Assembly: GCF_002813135.1 (NCBI RefSeq) | Contig: NZ_PHTY01000001.1 | Coordinates: forward strand, 2,935,501 to 2,999,500 | Source of the DNA: Ulvibacter sp. MAR_2010_11 | GTDB taxonomy: Bacteria > Bacteroidota > Bacteroidia > Flavobacteriales > Flavobacteriaceae | DNA: 64,000 nt | Direction of reading: 5' to 3' | Shown: in pieces, positions 1 to 8,431 of the stretch | Layout: every line of letters begins with the position of its first letter | How positions within the stretch are numbered: the stretch's first letter is position 1 | Program-made: the position numbers and the translations under genes | The notes under the pieces: generated by a model | What the model was told of the DNA's origin: nothing | What the model saw: only the letters and a program-made list of their open reading frames with translations | The model's database searches: none

Positions 1-102
1 GTAATCTTTGGTTAATTATACGTTAAGAAGAAGTAAATGCTGCGCTTTATAATCATGGTATTATATAATTTTAAGATTATAAGTACGTAAATCAGGAATA
101 TT

Positions 103-951
103 ATGACAAAGCCGAAAAAATTTCCCGAGCAGCATCAGAACCCTCCGGGAAAAGAGTCTAAAATGAATCCGGAGCCCGAGATTATCCGAAAAAATTACAA
201 AGGAAGTGATAAACTAAAGGGCAAAGTTGCCCTTATTACCGGTGGTGATAGTGGAATAGGAAGAAGTGTAGCTGTGCATTTTGCAAGAGAAGGTGCAGAT
301 ATTGCGATTGTGTATCTTTCGGAAGATGCCGATGCTAAAAAGACTAAACAACTAGTAGAAAAGGAGAAGAGAAAATGCTTACTTCTTTCCGGGGATGTTT
401 CCGAAGAAAACTTCTGTAAGCAAACTGTTCAAAAATGTGTAAAAGAATTGGGCAGGCTGGATATATTGGTAAACAATGCAGCAGTTCAGTTTCCGAAAAA
501 TTCGATTGACGAAATCGACAAGTCACAATTGCAAAAGACATTTGAAACCAATATCTATCCCTTTTTCTATATGGTGAAAGCGGCTCTAAAACATCTTAAA
601 AAAGGCAGTTGTATTATAAATACATCTTCAGTTACGGCTTATAGGGGAAGTGAGCATTTGTTGGATTATTCCAGTACCAAAGGTGCGATTGTGAGTTTTA
701 CACGTTCCTTATCACAAATGCTTGCCGAAAAGAAAATTAGAGTAAACGGCGTTGCCCCCGGCCCCATCTGGACACCTCTTATTCCTTCAACATTTAATAA
801 GATAAGTGATTTTGGGCAGGATACTCCCTTGGGGCGCGCAGGGCAGCCGAGTGAGGTTGCACCGGCCTATGTATTTCTCGCATCGGAGGACAGCAGTTAT
901 ATTACCGGACAATTTATACATGTGAATGGTGGTGAGATGATCAATGGATAA
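103..951 (+). CDS. SDR family NAD(P)-dependent oxidoreductase (YghA/general stress protein 39-like)
   Basis: Classical short-chain dehydrogenase of 282 residues. The nucleotide-binding motif TGGDSGIGR is at about residues 46-54, NNAA at 124-127, the catalytic Ser near 175 and YSSTK at 189-193 (Tyr and Lys of the active site). The N-terminal tail of about 40 residues, rich in Pro, Lys and Glu, is typical of the YghA/YhdF branch of SDRs, which are often stress-induced and reduce aldehydes or sugars. The exact substrate cannot be read from sequence. The gene stands alone, upstream of a DoxX gene on the same strand with a 78-bp gap. A soluble cytoplasmic enzyme is expected. Confidence 0.9.
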   Translation: MTKPKKFPEQHQNPPGKESKMNPEPEIIRKNYKGSDKLKGKVALITGGDSGIGRSVAVHFAREGADIAIVYLSEDADAKKTKQLVEKEKRKCLLLSGDVSEENFCKQTVQKCVKELGRLDILVNNAAVQFPKNSIDEIDKSQLQKTFETNIYPFFYMVKAALKHLKKGSCIINTSSVTAYRGSEHLLDYSSTKGAIVSFTRSLSQMLAEKKIRVNGVAPGPIWTPLIPSTFNKISDFGQDTPLGRAGQPSEVAPAYVFLASEDSSYITGQFIHVNGGEMING

Positions 952-1029
952 TCATGTATGTTGAAAGAATTTTTTTTACATATAACTAAAAATAAGTACC
1001 TTATGGTAGTCTAATCTAAACTATAAACC

Positions 1030-1452
1030 ATGGGACGTATTAAGACCTTAAATAAATGGGCGAACAAGCACAGCTACTACCCCATCGATTTCATTCGTAT
1101 TGCCTTGGGAATCTTTTTGTTTTACAAAGGCGTCTATTTTATGTCTAATTTACCTGTGTTAATCGATTTGTTCGAGCCTTTTGAAAGTCTGGCAGGTGAC
1201 GTTCTTTTGGTGCATTATATCGCCCCTGCACATTTTGTGGGAGGTGTTTTAATTGCCGTCGGGCTCTTAACCCGTTGGGCGATAATAGCACAGTTACCCA
1301 TTTTGGTGGGTGCCGTACTTATTAATTTTATTGGCGAGATGAACACTTTTAACCTGTTTTTATCGACCCTTGTTTTACTGCTTAGTATTTTCTTTTTATT
1401 CTTCGGCTCGGGAAAACATTCTATCGACAAGTATTTAAAGATGCAGAAATAG
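1030..1452 (+). CDS. DoxX family membrane protein
   Basis: A 140-residue hydrophobic protein with four predicted membrane segments (about residues 20-37, 60-80, 84-102 and 106-125), the size and layout of the DoxX/DoxD-like family. The segment around GGVLIAVGLLTRWA is the family's usual loop-helix junction. DoxX proteins are inner-membrane proteins linked to quinone or thiol redox in some species, but the role here is unknown. The stop codon lies one base from the stop of the convergent M24 gene. A second DoxX protein is at 10129-10506. Confidence 0.85.
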   Translation: MGRIKTLNKWANKHSYYPIDFIRIALGIFLFYKGVYFMSNLPVLIDLFEPFESLAGDVLLVHYIAPAHFVGGVLIAVGLLTRWAIIAQLPILVGAVLINFIGEMNTFNLFLSTLVLLLSIFFLFFGSGKHSIDKYLKMQK

Positions 1453-1453
1453 G

Positions 1454-2770
1454 CTATTTTGTTTTTATTGGTTTGATCGCTGTTTGTCGTTTATTTACAT
1501 ATCGAAATCCGTTCGAACCATAAAATCCGGCTTCTTCCAGCATAATTCGGATGTCTTTTTTCCATTGAGGAATTGTTACAGTTGTGTTTAACTCAATGGC
1601 ATAAACCGTGTTTATATGTAGTGGATAATCTCCTGTAAAAGGTACGCCGTCTTGAGAATCCCACATACCCAAAGTCGTTCCGGCGCTATGCCCGTAAACA
1701 CCCAAAGGATGTGTGTAGATGGAAGGAACCAAGCCTTCAGCTCTGGCTTCATTAAGCGATTTCAGGAAAATTTGGTTTCCTGTTTTTCCAGTTTCAAAGT
1801 TTGCCGTAAAAATATCCTGAACCCGGTTTCCCTTTGCAAAGGCTTCGGAAAGAAATTGAGGTACTTCCGTTTCGTCTTCCTTTAAAACATAAGCATGTTG
1901 CTGACAATCTGTATTCAATCCGATGTAGGTTATTCCGAAATCACAGTGCAACAAATCTCCACGTAGAATAACGTCTTCGGGTTTGGATTTGCTAAAGGAC
2001 TCTATATGACTTTTTAGCGCCTCGTTATCCCGCTGAATATCGATAGTTGGATGAAACCAGGTTTCCAGCCCCATATTTGTTACTTTTTGTCGCATCCACC
2101 ATACCACATCTTCGGTGGTTGTCACACCGGGAGTAATTACTTTTTCCGAAAAAGCCTCATCGATAATGGCATGTGTCACGGCAACCAGCGTATTGTACAG
2201 CTCCATTTCTTTGGCGGTACGGGTTTCGATCCATGCAATTGCAAGCTTTTCGGCCGAGACTACCTTATTTTCCAACGCTGCGGGTAAGGCTTCCATCAAT
2301 TCGTCGTAGTCGGTTTTTACCAAGCCGTCGGCAATTGCAAAATGTTCAGAAACGTTAATTCCTATTGTATTGGGGTTGCGTTCTGTGATAATTTCCACCA
2401 AACGCTCCCATTGATCGGGTTGTTTTTCCTTGTCCCAAGCCGATGTAATATTCTCCCCCACATCATAGCGGGCCACTGCTAATTTTTCGATAGTATTATC
2501 GGTCTTGTTTCTATAAAAAACCAAGATGGTTCTGCGTCGTGCATTGAGCCATTCGGCCGGAAGCATGGTGCGCATCACGGGATCTTCGTTGTATTCGCGG
2601 GAAATAACCACCCACATTTCAATTTCGGAAGCATCCATCAATTGTGGTAATAAATTATCGAATCGATCGGCCAGAATTTCATCTTTCAAAACAGCACGAT
2701 CTCTTTCAGAAAGGATTTGGGCAGATACAGATATGGTGAACAACAGACTTAAAAGCAGGATGGATTTCAT
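1454..2770 (-). CDS. M24 family metallopeptidase-like protein (Xaa-Pro aminopeptidase fold), secreted
   Basis: 438 residues with a Sec signal peptide (residues 1-17, cut likely before Gln18 in SVSA-QIL). The N-terminal part (about 20-180) resembles the creatinase N-domain and the C-terminal part (185-420) is the pita-bread M24 fold. Candidate metal ligands are present: D277 (HCDFG), D288 (NTDCQ), H361 (YGHSAG), E393 (AIELN) and E412/E413. It is therefore probably an active two-metal peptidase acting in the periplasm or outside the cell on Xaa-Pro or related dipeptides, although substrate preference is not shown. It is convergent with the DoxX gene and appears to be monocistronic. Confidence 0.85.
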   Translation of the reverse strand: MKSILLLSLLFTISVSAQILSERDRAVLKDEILADRFDNLLPQLMDASEIEMWVVISREYNEDPVMRTMLPAEWLNARRRTILVFYRNKTDNTIEKLAVARYDVGENITSAWDKEKQPDQWERLVEIITERNPNTIGINVSEHFAIADGLVKTDYDELMEALPAALENKVVSAEKLAIAWIETRTAKEMELYNTLVAVTHAIIDEAFSEKVITPGVTTTEDVVWWMRQKVTNMGLETWFHPTIDIQRDNEALKSHIESFSKSKPEDVILRGDLLHCDFGITYIGLNTDCQQHAYVLKEDETEVPQFLSEAFAKGNRVQDIFTANFETGKTGNQIFLKSLNEARAEGLVPSIYTHPLGVYGHSAGTTLGMWDSQDGVPFTGDYPLHINTVYAIELNTTVTIPQWKKDIRIMLEEAGFYGSNGFRYVNKRQTAIKPIKTK

Positions 2771-2812
2771 AGGGAAGATTTATTTTCTTAAAAGTAAGTA
2801 CTTTCAGCAAAT

Positions 2813-2840
2813 AAAAAAAGGAGCGACCTAGATCGCTCCC
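2813..2840 (-). terminator. Rho-independent terminator after the VWA gene
   Basis: On the minus strand GGAGCGA pairs with TCGCTCC around a 6-base loop and is followed by seven T. It lies 37 bp past the stop codon of the VWA gene and before the M24 gene, so it separates two genes that face the same way. Confidence 0.8.
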
Positions 2841-2876
2841 TTCACACAACAAACCTCCACCAAACTTAACGAAAGC

Positions 2877-4754
2877 TTATTTATAACTTTTAACCAAGCG
2901 AATGAATTCGGCCCGATATCCTTCGTTATCCGGACCTTTCCCGGCTTCGGCCAAGGCAATTACATCTTTGGCACTTTGGGTATTGATAAAAACCGATTTC
3001 CGCAATTGCATTCCGAATAAGGCCACGGCAGCAGCATATTTAAAATCTTCGGAAGCCATTGTAAACGAAGTATTTGTATCGTTGACCGTTTTTACAATCA
3101 ACTTACTTTTATCCCCGGCAGGTTCTTTGTAGCGGAATTTTACGGTAAGCATTTCATCTGAAAAATTACCGTTGGAGGTTTTGGTATATTTCAAATTGTC
3201 CACATCTTTTACGTACATACTTTTCACTCCAACAGGAATTACTTCATACAATGCAGTGACTGTATGTCCGCTACCCAATTCCCCTGCATCTTTGGTATCG
3301 TCCTTAAAGTCTTCATCATTCAATAGTCTATTTTCATAACCCACCAATCGATACGCCTGTACTTTGTTGGGATTGAATTCCACCTGAATTTTCACATCCT
3401 TGGCAATGGTGTAAATGGTTCCGAAGAATTCTGTTCCCAAAACTTTTCGGGCTTCCTGCATGGTATCTATATAGGCGTGGTTACCATTTCCTTTATCGGC
3501 AAGCGTTTCCATCTTTGCATCCTGATAATTTCCCATTCCAAAACCCAAACAGGTTAAGAAAACACCGCTTTTGCGTTTATCAACAATTAAATCTTCCATG
3601 GCGCGATCACTGGATGCCCCTACATTAAAATCCCCGTCGGTAGCCAGGATAACACGATTGTTTCCGCCTTTGATAAAGTTTTCTTCAGCAATTTTATAGG
3701 CTAGCTTAATCCCTTCTCCACCGGCTGTAGAACCACCTGACTCCAGGTTGTTAATGGCGTTTAAAATAGCTTGCTTCTCGGCTCCTGAGGTTGGCGGTAG
3801 AATAAGTCCGGCCGCACCCGCATAAACAACAATTGAAACCCTATCTACTTCCCGTAGTTGATCTACCAATACCTGTAAAGCCGATTTCAATAAAGGCAAT
3901 TTATTTGGGTCACCCATAGATCCCGAAACATCGAGAAGGAATACCAAATTTGAAGCCGGCACTTTAGCAGTTGTAATGTCTTTGCCTTTAAGCCCTATAC
4001 GCACCAATTTCGCCTTATCGTTCCATGGAGAAGAAGCGATTTCGGTAGTAATTGAAAAGGGCTCGTCACCTTTAGGCTGCGGATAGTTATACGCGAAGTA
4101 ATTGATCATTTCCTCGACCTTTACGGCATCCTGTGGTACCTTTTGACCGTTGTTTATAAATCGGCGGACGTTACTATACCCGGCCTTGTCCACATCGATG
4201 GAAAATGTAGAAAGCGGAGCGGTTTCAACGCGCTTAAAAATATTCTCCACTATTCGCCCATACGATTCGTCATCGGTGTCGAGGTTTTTGTAGCCGCGAA
4301 TTTTAATTTGAGAGGCCGATCCCACCAAACCATTGGGATTACTAATTTGCACTCCGGATGCAACACCCCTAATTTTAACCGACTTACTTGAACTCACTGC
4401 ATATCCCAAAACGCTTTTTTGTCTTTTGGGCGCATAGGCAGTTACAACTACCTCCTCCAGGGCCGAGTTTGGAACCATCTGAATATTTATGGTAGTGGTT
4501 TTCTCTTTTACCTTTCTTTCAATAGTATCGAAACCCACGTAGGAAAATACTAATTTACTTCCCACGTAGGTTTCAATTTCATACTTCCCGTCGAAATCGG
4601 TTTGAGTGCCTTTTGAAGTTCCTTTTTCAATAATATTTACCCCCGGAAGTGGTAATCCCGTATCATCTGTTACAATTCCGGAAATTGTGACTAGCTGAGC
4701 TTGTCCTTGTAGTGCGAAAAATGCAAGGATAAAAATGTGTAGTAGTGTTTTCAT
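2877..4754 (-). CDS. von Willebrand factor A protein with SusC-like N-terminus (YfbK family)
   Basis: 625 residues. Signal peptide 1-18 with Gln after the likely cut. Residues 22-95 are a CarboxypepD_reg-like beta-sandwich, the N-terminal domain of SusC/RagA receptors. Residues 100-155 look like a shortened TonB-plug segment (EVVVTAY, then SGVQISNPNGLVG and QIKIRG). Residues about 160-250 match the domain preceding VWA in YfbK, and VWA follows at about 268-440 with an intact MIDAS motif DVSGS at 275-279. The C-terminal 455-620 resembles DUF3520. The protein is exported and probably binds a protein partner through the metal site. No beta-barrel is present, so it is not a transporter. Architecture confident, role unknown. 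Confidence 0.88.
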   Translation of the reverse strand: MKTLLHIFILAFFALQGQAQLVTISGIVTDDTGLPLPGVNIIEKGTSKGTQTDFDGKYEIETYVGSKLVFSYVGFDTIERKVKEKTTTINIQMVPNSALEEVVVTAYAPKRQKSVLGYAVSSSKSVKIRGVASGVQISNPNGLVGSASQIKIRGYKNLDTDDESYGRIVENIFKRVETAPLSTFSIDVDKAGYSNVRRFINNGQKVPQDAVKVEEMINYFAYNYPQPKGDEPFSITTEIASSPWNDKAKLVRIGLKGKDITTAKVPASNLVFLLDVSGSMGDPNKLPLLKSALQVLVDQLREVDRVSIVVYAGAAGLILPPTSGAEKQAILNAINNLESGGSTAGGEGIKLAYKIAEENFIKGGNNRVILATDGDFNVGASSDRAMEDLIVDKRKSGVFLTCLGFGMGNYQDAKMETLADKGNGNHAYIDTMQEARKVLGTEFFGTIYTIAKDVKIQVEFNPNKVQAYRLVGYENRLLNDEDFKDDTKDAGELGSGHTVTALYEVIPVGVKSMYVKDVDNLKYTKTSNGNFSDEMLTVKFRYKEPAGDKSKLIVKTVNDTNTSFTMASEDFKYAAAVALFGMQLRKSVFINTQSAKDVIALAEAGKGPDNEGYRAEFIRLVKSYK

Positions 4755-4876
4755 AACGTTGTGGTTTTAAGATTATGAAGTGAAACTACAACTGAAGGCT
4801 TACTTAAAAAATCGACGATGAGGGAACACCCCTTTCGGACTCGTAAAGTGTAATAATCGGTTAGGAAGTAAAATGA

Positions 4877-5956
4877 TTAGCGGTACTTTTGAAGCACCTG
4901 AAGTACATCGGCTCGTTTAATCTTACCGGTTACGGTATAGGGAAATTTTGAAATGGAATACACCTTTTTAGGCCTTTCGAAGGGTTCTAAAGCGGCAAAT
5001 GCCAGCGAATAATTTGGGATTTCGGCGTCTTGTCCGTTTTCGAAGATAAGCACTACCCGTTCTCCCAACTCCGGATCTTTTTCGGCAGTGATAATAAAAG
5101 GTAGTTTTATAAATTCCGAAAGTTTCGCCTCGATCGCTTCCGGAAATAGTTTTACACCTCCTGTATTGATCATATTGTCGATACGCCCCACAAATCGAAA
5201 AGACGAAGGAGAAATCAATTCAACTATATCATTGGTAATAATAGATTCCCCTAAAATTTCGGGAGCATGAATTACAAGACAATTTCTGTCGTCTGTTGCA
5301 AACTTGACATTGGGGAGGGCAGAAAAAACTTCCGACTTTGCCGGGCCGTTGATTCTACGTATTGCAATATGGGTGGACGTTTCGGTCATCCCGTAGGTGG
5401 CAAATACTTCGGTGGGAACGGATTGCAGCTTTTCTTCCAATTCCATAGAGACGGGTCCGCCGCCGATAATCAATTTTTTTACTTTGGGCAGAGCATCAAT
5501 AGAATGCAGCACCTGATAGGGCACCATCGCCACCAAATCGTAATCGTTATCGTATTGCGTCAAGGCGTCCTTTTCGGGGGCCACAACATGTAAATTCCAT
5601 CCCAGCACCATGGCTCTCACCAGCATCATTTTTCCGGCGATAAAATTTGCGGGCAGACACAGTAACGCCAACGTTTTTTCGCCAACTTTAAAATAGGTTC
5701 CCGTTGCTTGGGCACTGTGAATCATCCAGTCTTTTCTAAGCCGAATTTTTTTCGATTTTCCTGTAGCTCCTGAAGTCTTGACCTGAATTGAATCTTCCTG
5801 GTTGAACCATTTTTGTATAAACTTCCCTATACTCACCTCATAGTCGTCTCCTTCAATTTCCAATCCTTTGGCAAATTGAAGCAACTCATCGACTGTTTCA
5901 AATTGTAAACCGTTGAGGGTAAAAGCCGGATGAAGTATGGGTGAGGTTGTGTTCAA
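4877..5956 (-). CDS. menE: o-succinylbenzoate--CoA ligase (MenE), compact form
   Basis: Adenylate-forming enzyme of 359 residues, about 100 shorter than the proteobacterial or Bacillus MenE but of the size seen in Bacteroidota. Motifs in order: P-loop TSGATGKSKK (61-70), TYGMTET near 190, VGRIDNMINTGG near 256-267 and the C-terminal GKIKR with the catalytic Lys near 345. MenE converts o-succinylbenzoate, ATP and CoA to the CoA ester in menaquinone synthesis. Assignment rests on operon context: menC lies two genes upstream and menA further up. Last gene of the operon; the next gene, VWA, has its own 120-bp upstream region. Confidence 0.9.
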   Translation of the reverse strand: MNTTSPILHPAFTLNGLQFETVDELLQFAKGLEIEGDDYEVSIGKFIQKWFNQEDSIQVKTSGATGKSKKIRLRKDWMIHSAQATGTYFKVGEKTLALLCLPANFIAGKMMLVRAMVLGWNLHVVAPEKDALTQYDNDYDLVAMVPYQVLHSIDALPKVKKLIIGGGPVSMELEEKLQSVPTEVFATYGMTETSTHIAIRRINGPAKSEVFSALPNVKFATDDRNCLVIHAPEILGESIITNDIVELISPSSFRFVGRIDNMINTGGVKLFPEAIEAKLSEFIKLPFIITAEKDPELGERVVLIFENGQDAEIPNYSLAFAALEPFERPKKVYSISKFPYTVTGKIKRADVLQVLQKYR

Positions 5957-5964
5957 AGCAGCTT

Positions 5965-6918
5965 TTATAAAGTTTCCTGTTCAATTATTGGCTCGGGAGG
6001 TTCAATCCTTCCAAAGAGTTTATCACCCCAACCTTTCCATTTATAGCGCCATGCCATAATTCCTAGGAATATAGGATAGATAATTAATACCGGTGCGAGT
6101 ACATCCAGCCCCGCTGAAGGTTCAGATACATCTTTTAAAATTGAATTGGTCTGAAAAACAGTCCAGTCTGCCGTTACCAGCATAGCTGCTACCAAATTAT
6201 TTCCGGCATGAAAACCGAGCGCAAGTTCCATTCCTTCGTCCATGAGGGTCATAATTCCTAAGAAGAAGCCCGTTCCTATATAGTACACCATTATGATGTT
6301 CCCCAGTTTTCCTACCTCGGGATTAAAAAAGTGCAAGCCCCCAAAAATCACAGAAGTTACAACCAAAGGGACCCATTTATTCTTTGCTGCAACACCAATC
6401 CCCTGCATTAGATAACCTCTAAATAAGTATTCCTCAAAGCTGGTCTGCAAAGGAATCATCACTATGGCGATAACTGCCAGAATAACAAATGGTACCAAAT
6501 CGAATTGCAGCACATAATCTTCAGGGTTGGTATAATAGTCGATCGAAGTAAGTACGATGGTTGTCACGGCTATAAGTACGAAGCCAAACCATACGCGTCC
6601 CCAGTCTGTTTTCTTGCGGGAGGTTGTAACTGTTGTAAATGGTTGTTTATGAACGTACTTCACCCAAAAATAAAGCACCACCAATCCTATGGCGAAGCTC
6701 AACAGCATTAAGAATAGGGTGAGATTAGAATCCAAGATGGTCATGATCACATTAGGATCTTCTAAATCCTGAAGGCTGCCGCCATCCTGAATTAATTTAT
6801 AGGATGCGAGCCCTATTAACGGCAATGCACCTAATTGGGAGGCTAAAAAAATAACGATGCCTCCTAAAAGATACCGCCACCAATCGTGTAAATAATTATA
6901 AGCTTGTTTAATGTACAT
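5965..6918 (-). CDS. CPBP family intramembrane glutamic endopeptidase
   Basis: 317 residues with about eight hydrophobic segments. The family motifs are all visible: EEYLFRG (EExxxR), HFFNPE and a third motif HAGNN near the C-terminus. These form the active site in the Rce1/CPBP (ABI) family, which cleave prenylated proteins or peptides in the membrane. Its place between menC and menE (13 and 8 bp spacing) makes it part of the men transcript. A direct role in menaquinone synthesis is not established; the linkage is recurrent in flavobacteria from memory, and could be simple co-transcription. Confidence 0.87.
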   Translation of the reverse strand: MYIKQAYNYLHDWWRYLLGGIVIFLASQLGALPLIGLASYKLIQDGGSLQDLEDPNVIMTILDSNLTLFLMLLSFAIGLVVLYFWVKYVHKQPFTTVTTSRKKTDWGRVWFGFVLIAVTTIVLTSIDYYTNPEDYVLQFDLVPFVILAVIAIVMIPLQTSFEEYLFRGYLMQGIGVAAKNKWVPLVVTSVIFGGLHFFNPEVGKLGNIIMVYYIGTGFFLGIMTLMDEGMELALGFHAGNNLVAAMLVTADWTVFQTNSILKDVSEPSAGLDVLAPVLIIYPIFLGIMAWRYKWKGWGDKLFGRIEPPEPIIEQETL

Positions 6919-6931
6919 TCCGATTTAGGAT

Positions 6932-7987
6932 TTACGAATTTTTAAATTGAAAAATTTCTTCGGGATTCCATGTTTTTTCCCTAGAATAAAACAACTTTCC
7001 GCGCTCTACTTTTAGGGGTGAGGGAATATTATTTGTATACAAACTACCGGTCCCCAAACCCTGTGGCAATTTACTATTTTTTGTGAACGTGTACTGCGAA
7101 ATCGCATTTAATCCTACATTACTTTCCAAGGCCGAAGTCGCCCACCAATCGACACCAAATTTCTTAGCAACAGCAATCCAATTGTCGCTCCCGGCAAAAC
7201 CTCCAATAAGACTCGGCTTCAATATTATGAATTGCGGAGAGATGGTTTGCAGTAGTTCTTTTTTGTCTTCGGAAGAGAAAATACCAATCAGTTCTTCATC
7301 CAAGGCGATAGGTAAGGGCGTGTCTTCACACAATCGCGCCATTTCCTGCCATTGCCCTTGCCTTATTGGTTGCTCAATGGAATGCAACTGAAGATCGCTC
7401 AATATTTTTAGTTTTTCGAGGGCTTCAGAAGGAGAAAAGGCGCCGTTGGCATCTACGCGTAATTCAATTTGTGAAGCTGAAAATTCCTTCCGGATGGATT
7501 TCAATAGATCTATTTCTGAAGCAAAATCGATAGCTCCTATCTTCATTTTAATACAACCGAAGCCTTGGTCCAATTTTTCCCGAATCTGTTGCTTCATAAA
7601 CGCGGTATCCCCCATCCAAACGAGTCCGTTAATATCGATACCCACTTCTTCACTAATAAATGCCGATGGAAATAAATGGAAGGGAGATTCACTTTCTAAA
7701 GATTTAAAAGCTGTTTCTACACCAAACTGAAGGGATGGAAATTCTGTAAGCGAATTGTACAACACCTCTTCCCCCAAATAAATATTTTCGCAAACCCAAT
7801 GCAATTTAGCTTCATAATCTGGTCTGTCATCTACCGATAATCCGCGAAGCATGGCACATTCTCCTATCCCCCATTTGTTTGCATGTTGTAGTATGAGAAA
7901 CCAGGTTTCTTTGGTTTTCATCACTCCGCGGGAGGTTTTCCCTGGAATTTTGAAGTTTAGGATATGTTTTTTAAGGGTGGCGTTCAA
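6932..7987 (-). CDS. menC: o-succinylbenzoate synthase (MenC), enolase superfamily
   Basis: 351 residues with the complete enolase-superfamily active site: KMK with K147 and K149, metal ligands D179, E205 and D230, and the opposite-face Lys K257 in LKPSLIGG. MenC dehydrates SHCHC to o-succinylbenzoate in menaquinone synthesis. Some homologues also racemize N-acyl amino acids, but co-transcription with menE and menA supports the men role. Upstream lies the four-helix-bundle insert with a repeat-rich spacer of 69 bp, unusually long for this operon. Confidence 0.92.
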   Translation of the reverse strand: MNATLKKHILNFKIPGKTSRGVMKTKETWFLILQHANKWGIGECAMLRGLSVDDRPDYEAKLHWVCENIYLGEEVLYNSLTEFPSLQFGVETAFKSLESESPFHLFPSAFISEEVGIDINGLVWMGDTAFMKQQIREKLDQGFGCIKMKIGAIDFASEIDLLKSIRKEFSASQIELRVDANGAFSPSEALEKLKILSDLQLHSIEQPIRQGQWQEMARLCEDTPLPIALDEELIGIFSSEDKKELLQTISPQFIILKPSLIGGFAGSDNWIAVAKKFGVDWWATSALESNVGLNAISQYTFTKNSKLPQGLGTGSLYTNNIPSPLKVERGKLFYSREKTWNPEEIFQFKNS

Positions 7988-7990
7988 GAT

Positions 7991-8050
7991 GGATAGTTAG
8001 ATTATTAGATAACTGGATTGTTGGATAGCTCGATTACAAGATTGTTGGAT
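7991..8050. repeat. Left flank repeat of the four-helix-bundle insert
   Basis: The spacer between menC and the four-helix-bundle gene is built of variants of GATTATTAGA, TGGATTGTTGGA and GATTGTTGGATT. The 10-mer GATTATTAGA at 8000-8009 recurs inverted at 8415-8424 on the other side of the four-helix-bundle gene. The sequence is low in complexity and unlike neighbouring spacers. Confidence 0.65.
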
Positions 8051-8056
8051 TGATTG

Positions 8057-8407
8057 TTATTTTAAGGTTGATTTAAATTTTGAAGTCATTTTTATAATTG
8101 CTTCTAGTTTTGATAATATTATTTGCAAATCTTCTTCCATTAAAAATCCTAAATCATTCGCAATCAGTAATTGGGTTTCAATTTCATAACAGGACCCTAT
8201 TGTAATTTCTAAAAATCTGGAGAAATCGTTGTCTGATTTTCTGGATGAGTCTTCAGCTATATTTGACGGTATGGATACACTGGCTCTTCTTAACTGGTTT
8301 ACAAGACAGAATTTTTCATTTTCAGGGAAATTGGCAGTTATTTCATAAATAACTTTACAAAACAACCTGCCTTGTTTCCAAATTTCCAAATCTTTGAATC
8401 TATGCAT
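8057..8407 (-). CDS. Four helix bundle protein (23S rRNA intervening-sequence / bAvd family)
   Basis: 116 residues with the family's hallmarks: N-terminal FKDLEIWKQGR, QLRRASVSIPSNIAE in the middle and GSCYEIETQL in the third helix. Members form pentameric basic helical bundles; they occur inside 23S rRNA intervening sequences, in diversity-generating retroelements (as the Avd accessory protein) and, very often in Bacteroidota, alone between unrelated genes. Here it sits inside the men operon, flanked on both sides by related inverted repeats. No reverse transcriptase or variable repeat is nearby. Function is unknown; it may bind nucleic acid. Confidence 0.9.
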   Translation of the reverse strand: MHRFKDLEIWKQGRLFCKVIYEITANFPENEKFCLVNQLRRASVSIPSNIAEDSSRKSDNDFSRFLEITIGSCYEIETQLLIANDLGFLMEEDLQIILSKLEAIIKMTSKFKSTLK

Positions 8408-8408
8408 C

Positions 8409-8431
8409 TAACAGTCTAATAATCCAGCAAT
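8409..8431. repeat. Right flank repeat of the four-helix-bundle insert (inverted)
   Basis: On the minus strand this reads GATTGCTGGATTATTAGACTG, a close relative of the left flank. The exact 10-mer is at 8415-8424. It abuts the stop codon of the MBL hydrolase gene at 8432. Confidence 0.6.

Noticed and set aside
5965-6918. CPBP protein as a bacteriocin-immunity protein
   Set aside because: No peptide precursor or transporter nearby; the gene lies within the men operon.
8057-8407. A diversity-generating retroelement, suggested by the Avd-like four-helix bundle
   Set aside because: No reverse transcriptase and no template/variable repeat pair in the flanking several kb.
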